DNA of 64,000 bases from JAPLNB01 sp964451955 (GTDB taxonomy: Bacteria > Planctomycetota > Phycisphaerae > Tepidisphaerales > Tepidisphaeraceae), in the NCBI GenBank assembly GCA_964451955.1, contig CAYVKG010000009.1, positions 21,407-85,406 of the forward strand. Reading direction: 5' to 3'. The position numbers were made by a program, and so were the translations under genes. Numbering within the stretch: the first letter of the stretch is position 1; each line of letters starts with the position of its first letter. The notes beneath the pieces were generated by a model that was not told the origin of the DNA, ran no database searches, and was given only the letters and a program-made list of their open reading frames with translations. This document shows positions 17,827-26,748 of this stretch, in pieces.

Positions 17827-18561
17827 TTATCGGGCCTTACGGCGTTCCTCGTTAAGTATCTGCCGTAGCGACAGCAATTCGCGCCAACTCCGCCCGAGGA
17901 TGCGGCTGGGCCGCAGTCGTGAATCGGGGTCGCAGCTCCAGTGAACGGGGAACTCACGGAAGGAGTAGCCTCGCTGACGCGCGCGGATCAGGAGTTCAAG
18001 GTCGAACATAAAGCCATCGATGACGCAATCAGCGTAGAGTTCGCGGGCAACGACTCCGCGATAGACCTTGAACCCGCACTGCGTGTCAGTGAGGTCGCGC
18101 GGCAAGTGCAGGGCGCGAAGGACCACCCAGCGAAAGAACCGGGAGAGAACTCGCCGATAGAGCGACTGGCTGCGGGCAATGACGCTTGTGTCCATCTTGC
18201 GCGAACCGTTGGCGATGTCACACTGCCCGCTGCGAAGCTGATCCAGAGCGGGCAGGACGTCGGCAAACGGCACACACAGGCCGCTGTCGGCAAACATCAC
18301 ATAGTCGCCGCGAGAGGCGATCATACCTTGACGCACCGCGTGGCCCTTGCCCCGATGTTCCAGGCGAAGGACCCGGCGTTCGATTCCAGGAGGTACTGCC
18401 GCGGCATCTGCGGCATCTGCAGTTCCGTCCGGACTGCCATCGTCGGCAACAATGACTTCGCCACGGAGCGACTGTTTCGCCAGAAACTCGCCGGCGACGG
18501 TCACATCACGGGCAATCTTGTGGGATTCCCGATAGGCGGGGATAACGATGGAAAGATCCAT
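17827..18561 (-). CDS. Family 2 glycosyltransferase (dolichyl-phosphate-mannose-synthase-like)
   Basis: A 244-residue GT-A glycosyltransferase. Key motifs: IVIPAYRES at the N-terminus (nucleotide binding), VIVADDGSPDGTAD (family 2 DDGS), MFADSGL in place of DADG, and QCGFKVYR near the acceptor site. There is no transmembrane helix, so it acts on the cytosolic face of the membrane or in the cytosol, probably moving a hexose from a nucleotide sugar to a lipid carrier. The start at 18561 is preceded by GGGAGG. The upstream stop (18581) is 19 bases away, so it is likely the last gene of the operon with the membrane protein and cytochrome. Confidence 0.85.
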   Translation of the reverse strand: MDLSIVIPAYRESHKIARDVTVAGEFLAKQSLRGEVIVADDGSPDGTADAADAAAVPPGIERRVLRLEHRGKGHAVRQGMIASRGDYVMFADSGLCVPFADVLPALDQLRSGQCDIANGSRKMDTSVIARSQSLYRRVLSRFFRWVVLRALHLPRDLTDTQCGFKVYRGVVARELYADCVIDGFMFDLELLIRARQRGYSFREFPVHWSCDPDSRLRPSRILGRSWRELLSLRQILNEERRKAR

Positions 18562-18580
18562 GACCTCCCGGCAAACGTGG

Positions 18581-19120
18581 CTACTCGCGGCAATAGAAGA
18601 CACCGACGGCCTGCGCCGCCAGAACGACTGTAATCAGCATGGACGAATATCGATGAGTCTTGTCAAGCAGTTCCTGGCCATGGGTGCCGAAGATCGGTGT
18701 CATGGGGAATACCGCCGACAGGATCACCACCAGCGCCAAAATCACCATGGCCCAGTAGAGCATCTTGCCGACAAGGCCGAAACTGGTCTCCTGGTCCTGG
18801 GCAAACCGGCAACGATCAGCCCACACAACCGCCAACAACGTAATGCAGATGGCAAACGGTGGAGCAACGGACGCATGGATCATGAGGATCCAGCCCGTCA
18901 TGGGCTCGCCGCCGGTCAGCACGAATGTGCCTATCCCGGTAAGGGCAAGCAGGGCGGCACAGAGCAGCACACACCCGTAGAGGATGATTTCGATCCACGA
19001 CAAACGCTGGCAGGCGGGCGCGTTGCCGGGCACCATGCGCCCAGCCTCTCCGAAGGAGGTTTGCGACGAGGCGAGCACAAGCGTGGCCAGTAGGCCGATG
19101 ATGCAAAGCGTGAAGAACAT
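18581..19120 (-). CDS. Four-helix integral membrane protein next to a multihaem cytochrome
   Basis: A 179-residue hydrophobic protein with four predicted transmembrane helices (about 3–20, 46–70, 78–100 and 116–140) and a fifth near the C-terminus. Histidines in or beside helices (LMIHASVAPPFA, GTHGQELLDKTHRYSS) could ligate haem, as in cytochrome b-type quinol oxidoreductases, but no family signature is certain. It sits between a heptahaem cytochrome c gene (57 bases upstream) and a glycosyltransferase. A role as the membrane partner that moves electrons between quinone and the cytochrome is inferred from context. Confidence 0.7.
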   Translation of the reverse strand: MFFTLCIIGLLATLVLASSQTSFGEAGRMVPGNAPACQRLSWIEIILYGCVLLCAALLALTGIGTFVLTGGEPMTGWILMIHASVAPPFAICITLLAVVWADRCRFAQDQETSFGLVGKMLYWAMVILALVVILSAVFPMTPIFGTHGQELLDKTHRYSSMLITVVLAAQAVGVFYCRE

Positions 19121-19176
19121 ATTTCGAGTCCTGCTAGTAGGTCATGTCACTCCAACACAACACAGTCACGGACAGA

Positions 19177-21057
19177 TCAGCTCATGCGGCTCGTCAGCCA
19201 GTGCAGCCCACGCAAACCATAGAGAATCAGGATACCAGCCAACACGGCAGCCGATCCGAAAGAAATGATCTTGAGCATCAGGCGGAAGTTGAATGTGAAC
19301 GCGAAGAGCCAGGCCAGCAGACCATTGTCGCCTCGCAATTCGTACATGGCCTTGGTAAGCGCCTGAGCCGGCGCGACAGGCCCTTGTGCGACAACCTTGG
19401 CAAAGTGGATTGGACCATTGGACGCATGGCAATCGCTGCAGCCACGGACCCCCAGCGACTGTGCCGCTGGTCTCACATCGTGGGCCAGGGGCCAGGCGTA
19501 GGGTTTGGCGGCAGAATGCTCGGCAGCGGAGATTTTCCCGTCGGCCAAGCGACGATAGAGCTTCCCACCGCTGACGTAAACCGGCTCGCCCACGACCTCT
19601 TTCGCGCCCGTCATGGCGCCCAGCACTTTACCGACCTGGTCGTCGGTTAGGGCGGCCCAAGGCTTGCCTTGGAGTTCCTTCAGCGAGTCTTTGGCAACCG
19701 CTTTGACCACGCCGGGCAGCATCGGAGTTACCTTGTCATTCTGCAGGCTGCCCCAGAAATTAGGCCAGACCATCTTGTGTGGCGTGATCTTGTTATCCAC
19801 AGACCGAAGGAACACCGGCGCCACGATGCGCGGCGCGGACTCCGGCGTGCGGTCAAAGGATTCGAGGCCAAGCTCGTGAGCCAGCGATGTCTGGACACCG
19901 GATGGCGTTTGGGTCGGCCATGGCCCGGAATGGCAGGCGGTGCACGATAGCTGCTGGAAATGGACTGGCGGAATGCCATAGTGGACGGGTCGAGGGGCAC
20001 CCAGCCGACCGCCCAGCGCCACGGCGCCTTCGGCGCCGTCTTGGCCCAAGTGGCAACCGCGGCAGGAGAGTGCCGCGGCCTCTTTGCGGGTGACGTACTC
20101 CGACTCGTATCCCCGCACAACCTGGTGGTCTTCGCCGTGCCGGTGGCAATCGCTGCAGGTGAGGCCGGCGGCCAGATGGACGTCCTTGTCGGCCTGCCAA
20201 TCGCCTTGTGACTGTGAACCCGCGGCAAGCGTCCTGGTCGTGTGGCAGTAATTGCAGCGTTCCGCCGAGGAATCGCGGCTGACATTCAGGACTGCGCGCA
20301 TCTCGGTGTCGATGCTCCGCATGTCCCAATTGACCTTTGGCGTCTGTTTGGACTTGTTGGGATCATCGCCTGAAGCGTCGGCTTCCTCAATGATCGACCG
20401 AACCGAGTCCTTGATCTTGCCGAGCCCGAGTGCACGAGTCGGGGCAAACCTGTAGTTCATCGTTTTCAGTTCGAGTTCACGATCACTGGTGCTGTACATG
20501 CCGCCGCCGTCATGACAAATCATGCAGTCCGTCTGCAATTTCCCAGAGAGCTGCCAGTACTCCGGCGGGCCACCGGCTTTGGCGTTTGCGGGCCGGGTGG
20601 TGGGGTTCTCGCCGACGCCGCCGCCTGGCATATGGCGCGCAAACGCCTGCACAAACTGCCAATCGGTCAGCCCGACATCTCCTGGACGATACGTTCCCTC
20701 CCAGGCACGATAGGATAGCGGAAGCTGGGTCCGAGTGATCCCGTCAAGATAGACCCAAGGCTCGCCGGGACGCCCGGGGGAGACGTTGGGCTGTTTGGCA
20801 TTGAAATGCCAACCCTGGTTGATCGCAGCATAGTCGTGACACTTCCCGCAGGTGGCAGCGGGCGAATATGGCAGTGGATCTTTCGCGCCAGGGTTGATCC
20901 CGTTGCCCTGCTCATTGAGGAGCATGATCCGATGCGGATAGGGGGCGCGACTGTCGGCCTTGCCATGTTTTGCGCTTCCCTCGGCAGCACTGGCGGCAGA
21001 GACCGACAGGGCCAGCAGGCCTACGACGGTAAACATTGCTACGGTACGAGCATTCAT
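19177..21057 (-). CDS. Membrane-anchored heptahaem c-type cytochrome
   Basis: A 626-residue protein with a signal peptide (hydrophobic residues about 5–25) and seven CxxCH haem-binding motifs: CGKCH (Cys70), CMICH, CNYCH, CSDCH, CRGCH, CTACH and CSDCH. The last 45 residues contain one strong transmembrane helix (LMLKIISFGSAAVLAGILILYG), which anchors it facing the periplasm. Motif spacing is irregular, unlike small tetrahaem cytochromes. It probably carries electrons from the quinone pool to a periplasmic partner; no reductase active site is recognised. ATG 21057 with AGGAC upstream is preferred to a longer start that lacks a signal peptide. Confidence 0.9.
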   Translation of the reverse strand: MNARTVAMFTVVGLLALSVSAASAAEGSAKHGKADSRAPYPHRIMLLNEQGNGINPGAKDPLPYSPAATCGKCHDYAAINQGWHFNAKQPNVSPGRPGEPWVYLDGITRTQLPLSYRAWEGTYRPGDVGLTDWQFVQAFARHMPGGGVGENPTTRPANAKAGGPPEYWQLSGKLQTDCMICHDGGGMYSTSDRELELKTMNYRFAPTRALGLGKIKDSVRSIIEEADASGDDPNKSKQTPKVNWDMRSIDTEMRAVLNVSRDSSAERCNYCHTTRTLAAGSQSQGDWQADKDVHLAAGLTCSDCHRHGEDHQVVRGYESEYVTRKEAAALSCRGCHLGQDGAEGAVALGGRLGAPRPVHYGIPPVHFQQLSCTACHSGPWPTQTPSGVQTSLAHELGLESFDRTPESAPRIVAPVFLRSVDNKITPHKMVWPNFWGSLQNDKVTPMLPGVVKAVAKDSLKELQGKPWAALTDDQVGKVLGAMTGAKEVVGEPVYVSGGKLYRRLADGKISAAEHSAAKPYAWPLAHDVRPAAQSLGVRGCSDCHASNGPIHFAKVVAQGPVAPAQALTKAMYELRGDNGLLAWLFAFTFNFRLMLKIISFGSAAVLAGILILYGLRGLHWLTSRMS

Positions 21058-21435
21058 GGTCACACCAACGTCCTTTTGTGACCCCACTCCGTGGGGATGT
21101 CCGATTGCAGCCTTGACGACGTTCAATCGCAGCGTTTCGACGCGATCACTCTGCTAGGCCGCCTAACGCGTTGCGGATCGCCGACGCGAAAATGGGCCGC
21201 ATCAATGCCAACCCGGTCTCCGTGTCATCTGGCAGCTCACCCGCATCCAGGCAACCGGATGCGATGGCCAGGAGCCTCATTGCTGTACTATAGCAGAACC
21301 TCCAGAAAATGTTGAACGAACACACCATATCGTATCCTTGTGACGATCCCCGCGATTGCGGCGACGGAATACGGCGAAGGCACAGCGGCATTAACCTGCT
21401 GTGCCTTCGTGATTCCCCGGACTTTTCGGTCGGCA
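21058..21435. other. Gap upstream of the cytochrome gene
   Basis: A 378-base gap between the stop of the ThuA–DUF1080 gene and the cytochrome start. It holds the hairpin at 21375–21409. No coding sequence or clear promoter was recognised in the rest. Confidence 0.35.
21375..21409 (-). terminator. Perfect 12-bp hairpin after the ThuA–DUF1080 gene
   Basis: CGAAGGCACAGC (21375–21386) pairs perfectly with GCTGTGCCTTCG (21398–21409) around an 11-base loop. It begins 27 bases past the gene's stop on the minus strand. No T-run follows on either strand, so it may act as a 3'-end stabiliser or processing site rather than a classical intrinsic terminator. Confidence 0.5.
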
Positions 21436-22956
21436 TCAGTCGCCCAGTTTCTTGATCCTGACATTGCGGTACCAGACGGCGCCGCCGTGATCTTGAAACC
21501 CGATATAGCCTTCGCGGGGGAAGTCCTTCACGGCCTTCTTGAACTTGTTCTTGGCGCCGTCTGGATTCATGGAAGGCTGAGTCCATTTGTCCAGATCCAT
21601 GTCGATGATCTGCTCGCCGTTCAAGACAACCTGGATCTTGTTTTTGTTTGCGGCAATGATCATGCGGTTCCACTCGCCGGCCGGCTTGTCCGCCTGTTTG
21701 GCGGGGGCCAGGCAGTCATAGACAGCGCCACAACTGTACTTGCTGGGCGACTGGCCAGCCGAATCGAAGACCTGGATTTCGATGCCGGTCTGAACGTTGT
21801 CCTTGGGGTCGCCGGTGCGGATGAAGATGCCGCTGTTGGTGCCCTTGGCGAGCTTGTATTCGAGGTCCAGAACGAAATCACCGAACTGCTCCTCTGTCCA
21901 CACGTCCCCGACACCCTTCTTCCAGGCCATCGCGCCGTCCTCGATGGGCCATTTACCCTTCCAGCCCGTCAAGTCCTTGCCGTTGAACAGTTGCCGGAAT
22001 CCGTCCGCAACATCCGCCGCCAGGATGGGTCGTACCATGTCCGTTGACGCTGATGCCTTGGCACTGGGGGTGGCGTCGGCCTTCAGGTCGCCGATTGCAT
22101 ACTGGACGCCGGCAAGGTAGTGCTGGAGAATCGCCGGGTTCCAGAAGATGTCGTGGAAGTGCCCGAATGAACAGTAGAAGACCCGGCCTCGGCCATACTC
22201 GCGAATCCAACTGATCGCGTAATCGTGGTCATTGCGGTTCTCGCCCTTCTTGAAGCCTGGCCGGGCCGGATCGTCCGGTATCTTCTTCGAATTCGGCAGA
22301 TCGATGCTCAGGAGTATTCGCAGTTTCTCACGGCTGTAGGGAGCTTTGAACGTGTACATCTCGTCGCGGATTTCAAAACCCTTGCCTTGGAATGCCGCGT
22401 TAATCGGGCTCTTGGGATCGTCGATCTTGACGGCAATGTCATAGAACGGATGCCCCTGGAAATACCCGCCCATCATCTCGCCATATTCAGCCCATTGGTA
22501 GAAACAGTCAGTGGCCGCGTGAGAGCCGGCAATGCCTTTGCCGCTCTTGACGAAGCTCATCAGGCTCTCCTTGAGCAACGCTTCTGTCTGCTTGTCCTTC
22601 TTGTCGAACAGCTCGCCAGTGGTGCTCATCATCATGACAGCGTCAAACTGCGCGAGCTTCGATGGCACGAACATCATCACGTCATCGCTGATGGTTGTTT
22701 CCCAGGCGCCGGTCTTCTGGCCCAGAATCTCCATGGCCTTGGCGCCGATCGGAATCACGTCGTGATAGAAACCGTTCGTCAGGGTAAACACCAGCAGTTT
22801 GCGCGGCTTGGCTGGCTGCACAGCCGCCTTGGTCGGCGCTGCCGCCGTGACCTTCTTGATCACATCATCGGTCAGGACGTTTTTCGGCTCAGCAGCGAGT
22901 CCCGCCAGCGACAACGCACCGACGGCAATCGCGATCACGGTACTTTTTAGAATCAT
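21436..22956 (-). CDS. ThuA domain fused to DUF1080 (3-keto-disaccharide hydrolase-like)
   Basis: A 506-residue secreted protein. A signal peptide covers about residues 1–22. Residues about 50–290 form a ThuA-type glutamine-amidotransferase-like fold (KLLVFTLTNGFYHDVIP, GSHAATDCFYQW, FYCSFGHFHDIFW). Residues about 310–505 form a DUF1080 concanavalin-like jelly roll (LFNGKDLTGWKG, FVLDLEYKLAKGTNSGIFIRTG, EWNRMIIAANKNKIQVVLNGEQI, IGFQDHGGAVWYRNVRIKKL). Related proteins hydrolyse 3-keto-sugars or glycans in Bacteroidetes and Planctomycetes. GGGAG lies ten bases before the ATG. A periplasmic role in saccharide breakdown is inferred. Confidence 0.92.
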   Translation of the reverse strand: MILKSTVIAIAVGALSLAGLAAEPKNVLTDDVIKKVTAAAPTKAAVQPAKPRKLLVFTLTNGFYHDVIPIGAKAMEILGQKTGAWETTISDDVMMFVPSKLAQFDAVMMMSTTGELFDKKDKQTEALLKESLMSFVKSGKGIAGSHAATDCFYQWAEYGEMMGGYFQGHPFYDIAVKIDDPKSPINAAFQGKGFEIRDEMYTFKAPYSREKLRILLSIDLPNSKKIPDDPARPGFKKGENRNDHDYAISWIREYGRGRVFYCSFGHFHDIFWNPAILQHYLAGVQYAIGDLKADATPSAKASASTDMVRPILAADVADGFRQLFNGKDLTGWKGKWPIEDGAMAWKKGVGDVWTEEQFGDFVLDLEYKLAKGTNSGIFIRTGDPKDNVQTGIEIQVFDSAGQSPSKYSCGAVYDCLAPAKQADKPAGEWNRMIIAANKNKIQVVLNGEQIIDMDLDKWTQPSMNPDGAKNKFKKAVKDFPREGYIGFQDHGGAVWYRNVRIKKLGD

Positions 22957-23021
22957 GACGGATCTCCCAAAGAGTGTAACTCTCTGCCCCTATATAGTCC
23001 GACAGGTCCGGCGATGTTGCG

Positions 23022-25016
23022 TCAGCGGGCCGGCGCCTTAGCCGGTGCTAGATACTGGTTCCAGAGAGTGTTCTGGACGTGCATGATCAGCAGCACATGC
23101 GGGCGCAGACCGAAGAAATCGGCAGGCGCATAGCCGCCCGTCAGGTGCTCGGCCACGGCCGAATCCAGTTCACTCGATGCGATGACAACCGGCCCATTGA
23201 CCACGGCCTGCGCGCCGATGCCCGCCGCGGCTCCTTGCCGGATCGCCGTCTCGACGTCCGGCCAGAACCAGATGTTCGGGTATGCCCGCAGGTACCAGGG
23301 AATCGGCCAAATGTCCTTCGTGAACACATTGATCCGCATCTGCCGGCCATCAGGATGCGCCTTGGCCAGATTCTCGACTCGCTCAACCAGCTCGTACATT
23401 TTCAAGCCCGGATGCGAGTACACATACGGGTTCCGCGGGTCGCAGAACATCGCCATCTTGCGCGTGCCCTGCTGGAACGGGAAACTCAGTCGATAGGCCT
23501 GCCACCCAAGGTGCGCGGTAGCGGCCAGGAGCACTAGAGCCATCAGGGCGGCGGGCAGTCTCCGCCGGGCCAGCCAGATCGCGCCGGCCAAGACAACTGT
23601 CGCCAGGGAAATCAACACGCAGTAAAGCACTCCATTGGCATGGACCAGTTGCCATCCAAAATACCCTCCCGCCGCCAAAAGCAGGAGCGACATGATAATC
23701 TGCGGCACAAGCCGACTCATCATGCGAACGAGTGCCGCGGCTCCGATCCCGCCCAGGAGGATCATCGCATGAAGGAAACTCAGCATGCACCAGGGCGTCT
23801 TGTAGGGGATCGCCGAATAGGCGGCCGTCAGAATCACCACGTAGAAAAGCAGGAACAGTCGGAATCGACGTCGAATGACGTCAACGGCCGGCGGTTGGGC
23901 GGTCGTCGTTGACGGCGCCAACTCCAGCGCCGGGACGTCGGTCGCGATTCGCTGAGTGGAAAAGGCCCCCGTGAGTGCGCCGGCGATCAGTTGGGCGCTC
24001 TCCTCCTGCGACATCGCGAGAATGGGCTTTGCGACCGAACCTGACGAAGGCGTGAGTCTCGGGCGAGTGCAGAGCGCGACAGCCGCCCCCGCCGCCGCCA
24101 GCGCGAAGATCAGGCCCTCGCTGAACCACAGACGGCCATATTGCGCCCAGGCCAGCAGTCGCAGATACCAGTTCCACGGGTGATCGTGATCCGAATTGCC
24201 GGTTCCGCGGTCGAGATACATGCGATACGCCAGCACCGAATCCCACGGCCCTTTCAGCGCCGTCAGCAGCTTCTCTTTCACCGTCGGCGCCTTGGCCGCT
24301 TCGACAAAGAACCCCGACAGGAACAGCGAGGCGATCAGGACCATTGCCAGTATGGCCACCACCACCGCGCCCCAACGGAAGAGGCCCCGGGCCGCTCCGT
24401 GCTGGCGGTCAATCAATCTCACCCACAGCCCCGTTGCCACCCCCGCGCCCGCCAGTGCCGCTGCCGCAATGACCCAGGTCTCCTTGGTTGCGTGCATCAT
24501 CCCGACGCTCACCCCGAACAGAATCGCCCACCCGATTCGGCGACTGCGCGCGTATCTGCACAGGGATGCGAGCGCCAGGAACGTGAAGAACACCAGGATC
24601 ATCTCCTGGATGTAGTAACGGCTGTAGAAGACCATCGCCGACGAGACCGCCGTCAGCAATCCCGCCCACACGGTCTCCCAGAAGCCCATCTCCCTCCGCA
24701 ACAGCCACAGCGCCAAGATCAACAGCGAACCGAAGATGGCGGGCACAATGCGGTAATATGCTTCGGTGGCATCCATGTAGTTGCGATCCGTCAGCCACAT
24801 GACGGGCGCGGTGAGGTAGTGGAGCGTGGGCCCGTGATATTCGTTCGGATCGTACGTGAAAGCCCCCGTCTCGCACATCTCGTGGTATTTGACGGCGTGG
24901 ATGGCCTCGTCCCCGTGAAAAGGCCTGATGGTGAGGCACGGGGCGCGGAATGCCATCGCGCCGGCCGTGAGCAACAGCAGCACAAACAGAAGCTTCAAGT
25001 CCGGGCTTCTCATCAT
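23022..25016 (-). CDS. GT-C-fold membrane glycosyltransferase (TIGR03663/Agl23-like)
   Basis: A 664-residue polytopic membrane protein with about 11–13 hydrophobic helices. The first extracytoplasmic loop contains HGDEAIHAVKY (Asp36, Glu37), the acidic motif expected of dolichyl-phosphate-mannose-type GT-C enzymes, and the early HYLTAPVMW block is typical of the TIGR03663 family. The C-terminal domain is soluble and would face the periplasm. Such enzymes transfer a sugar from a lipid-linked donor to a periplasmic acceptor. Two ATG codons at 25016/25013 can start it. Donor and acceptor are unknown; a partnership with the GT2 enzyme at 18 kb is possible but unproven. Confidence 0.85.
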   Translation of the reverse strand: MMRSPDLKLLFVLLLLTAGAMAFRAPCLTIRPFHGDEAIHAVKYHEMCETGAFTYDPNEYHGPTLHYLTAPVMWLTDRNYMDATEAYYRIVPAIFGSLLILALWLLRREMGFWETVWAGLLTAVSSAMVFYSRYYIQEMILVFFTFLALASLCRYARSRRIGWAILFGVSVGMMHATKETWVIAAAALAGAGVATGLWVRLIDRQHGAARGLFRWGAVVVAILAMVLIASLFLSGFFVEAAKAPTVKEKLLTALKGPWDSVLAYRMYLDRGTGNSDHDHPWNWYLRLLAWAQYGRLWFSEGLIFALAAAGAAVALCTRPRLTPSSGSVAKPILAMSQEESAQLIAGALTGAFSTQRIATDVPALELAPSTTTAQPPAVDVIRRRFRLFLLFYVVILTAAYSAIPYKTPWCMLSFLHAMILLGGIGAAALVRMMSRLVPQIIMSLLLLAAGGYFGWQLVHANGVLYCVLISLATVVLAGAIWLARRRLPAALMALVLLAATAHLGWQAYRLSFPFQQGTRKMAMFCDPRNPYVYSHPGLKMYELVERVENLAKAHPDGRQMRINVFTKDIWPIPWYLRAYPNIWFWPDVETAIRQGAAAGIGAQAVVNGPVVIASSELDSAVAEHLTGGYAPADFFGLRPHVLLIMHVQNTLWNQYLAPAKAPAR

Positions 25017-25052
25017 CGGTGCCTTCGCGCCACATGGCGATGCCCATTTGTA

Positions 25053-25802
25053 TCACTTGTGGGGCACGCCGTACACCTCGATTTCGATGTAGTGGTTCTG
25101 TTCATCCGAAGTGCTCCCGTTGCTGTAGCACCGGATGTAACGCGCTCGCACCTGCCCTTTTGTCTCAATCAGCTTACCTTCGAAGGAATCAACGTACATC
25201 TTGTCCGCACCCACGCCCATCCCGGCCGATCCGTCGTGGTCATTATTGAAGATCGTCTTCACGCCGCTGACAAAGTCGGCATCATCGCTCATCTGCACGA
25301 TGACATCCTTATACACGCGAGGATCCCCATGGTAATGCCACAACAGGACATCCCAGATTTCGCACGGCGAGCCGAGGTCAATTTGGACCCATTGCAGACC
25401 GGGGCCAAGCTCCACGAAGCTGCCGTCGCTGCCTTCCCTGTCGCCGTCGGTCAGGTAGTCCAGCGCCCCGATCACCGGCTGGGTGTCGCTGCCTGTTACC
25501 GGCCGCTTCAGCGCCAGATTGACCACCCCCGGGGGGGCAAAGAACGCCGGTCGCGGTTTGTCTGATAGTGCCTCCAGCGGCCCGTCGATCTTAAGGTCTT
25601 TGGGCGTCCCAATGAAAAGCTTCTTGGGTGGCTTGAATGTCACCTCAACCAGCTCGGTCGCGGCCGTTCCTCTGGCGGATTGCGTTGCGGGCGCACCCGG
25701 CTTGTTCGTCGGGCGCTGATCGCATCCCGCCAGCCAGATCACGGCGCCAGCCATCACCGCGGCAATTGCCGCCACATCGAATCGTCTTGCCCAAGTCAAC
25801 AT
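25053..25802 (-). CDS. Discoidin-like (F5/8-type) lipoprotein, paralogue A
   Basis: A 249-residue predicted lipoprotein. The signal peptide ends in the lipobox LAGC (Cys about 26). After a P/T/A-rich linker comes a discoidin-like beta-sandwich (about 100–245): NLALKRPVTGSD, GPGLQWVQIDLGSPCEIWDVLLWHYHG, DPRVYKDVIVQMSDDADF and ARYIRCYSNGSTSDEQNHYIEIEVYG. F5/8 domains bind carbohydrate or surfaces. ATG 25802 with GAGG upstream is chosen over an ATG-proximal longer reading that lacks a signal peptide. It is the closest relative of the next gene upstream (25936–26643). Confidence 0.82.
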   Translation of the reverse strand: MLTWARRFDVAAIAAVMAGAVIWLAGCDQRPTNKPGAPATQSARGTAATELVEVTFKPPKKLFIGTPKDLKIDGPLEALSDKPRPAFFAPPGVVNLALKRPVTGSDTQPVIGALDYLTDGDREGSDGSFVELGPGLQWVQIDLGSPCEIWDVLLWHYHGDPRVYKDVIVQMSDDADFVSGVKTIFNNDHDGSAGMGVGADKMYVDSFEGKLIETKGQVRARYIRCYSNGSTSDEQNHYIEIEVYGVPHK

Positions 25803-25935
25803 GATGGCCTCCCGCCCCGTCATACCGAACAGTTGACCGGAACGTTGACAAGCCAGGCGCGTTGCCAAAAAGCGGATGGCGCGGACACGAGATTCCGCGC
25901 CATCCGTGGTTTGTCTCAGCAATTCGCTGATCAGC

Positions 25936-26643
25936 TTACTTGGCAGGCACGCCGTACACTTCGACTTCCGTATAGTGGTTCTGATCGTCCGACGTGTTGC
26001 CCTTGCTGTAGAGCCGGACATATCGACCCTTCACGCCCTTGGTCTCGACGAGCTTTCCTTCAAAGCTCTCGAAGTACATCAAGTCTTTGCCCAAGCCCAG
26101 GCCGGAACTGTTGTCATTGTCGTTGTTGTAGACGGTCTTGACGTTGCTGATGAAGTCTTCGTCGTCAGCCACCTGAATCACAACGTCCTTGTAGACGCGA
26201 GGATCTCCGTGGTGATGCCACATCACAACACCCCAAATCTCAGTCACCTTGCCCAAGTCGATCTGGACCCACTGCAGGCCGGGACCAAGCTCAACCCAGC
26301 TTCCATCGGTTGCTTCCTTGTCACCATCGGTCACCTGATCGAGCTTGCCGATGATGGGCTCTTTGTCACTGCTGTTAACGGGGCGGTTCAACGCAACGTT
26401 CGTCGTGCCGGCGGGCGCCATGAAGGGAGGCCGTGGGCCCTTCCGCGGCGGCTCAATGACGATCCCGGCGGGCGGCGTCTTGGGGGTGCCGATGAAGGCC
26501 GGTTTCGGGAGCTTCAATTTCACTTCTTGCTGGTCGCCTGCGGCCTTCTCCTCGGCAGCCGTCACCATCCGCGAACTGTTCATCCAGACCGCAAGCACCA
26601 CCGCTACACACGCAAATCCCGCTGCTTTCCTCAATGTGGTCAT
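25936..26643 (-). CDS. Discoidin-like (F5/8-type) exported protein, paralogue B
   Basis: A 235-residue protein with a normal signal peptide (residues about 1–30, with TAAEEK near the cleavage site) and no lipobox cysteine. The body mirrors paralogue A: NVALNRPVNSSD, a TDGDKEATDGSWVELGPGLQWVQIDLG core, VVMWHHHGDPRVYKDVVIQV, and RYVRLYSKGNTSDDQNHYTEVEVYG at the C-terminus. AGGAG precedes the ATG. The two genes probably arose by tandem duplication; one stayed lipid-anchored and the other is likely soluble. Ligand unknown. Confidence 0.85.
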   Translation of the reverse strand: MTTLRKAAGFACVAVVLAVWMNSSRMVTAAEEKAAGDQQEVKLKLPKPAFIGTPKTPPAGIVIEPPRKGPRPPFMAPAGTTNVALNRPVNSSDKEPIIGKLDQVTDGDKEATDGSWVELGPGLQWVQIDLGKVTEIWGVVMWHHHGDPRVYKDVVIQVADDEDFISNVKTVYNNDNDNSSGLGLGKDLMYFESFEGKLVETKGVKGRYVRLYSKGNTSDDQNHYTEVEVYGVPAK

Positions 26644-26748
26644 ATCCGACTCCTATGAATTCTCTTGGTCAACTCCACACAGCCCCGTTGGGGACTGAGT
26701 TCCTCAGTATACAAGATAAGGTCGCTCTTCCGCCAGTACCGCAACATG

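Noticed and set aside
19793..19801. A perfect DnaA-box-like TTATCCACA
   Set aside because: Single copy inside the cytochrome coding sequence, encoding conserved residues; no cluster of boxes nearby.
20000..24500. Second, opposite change in GC skew
   Set aside because: It is gradual and gene-direction effects are mixed in this stretch, so an exact boundary cannot be set by eye; kept only as context for the 59.7 kb finding.
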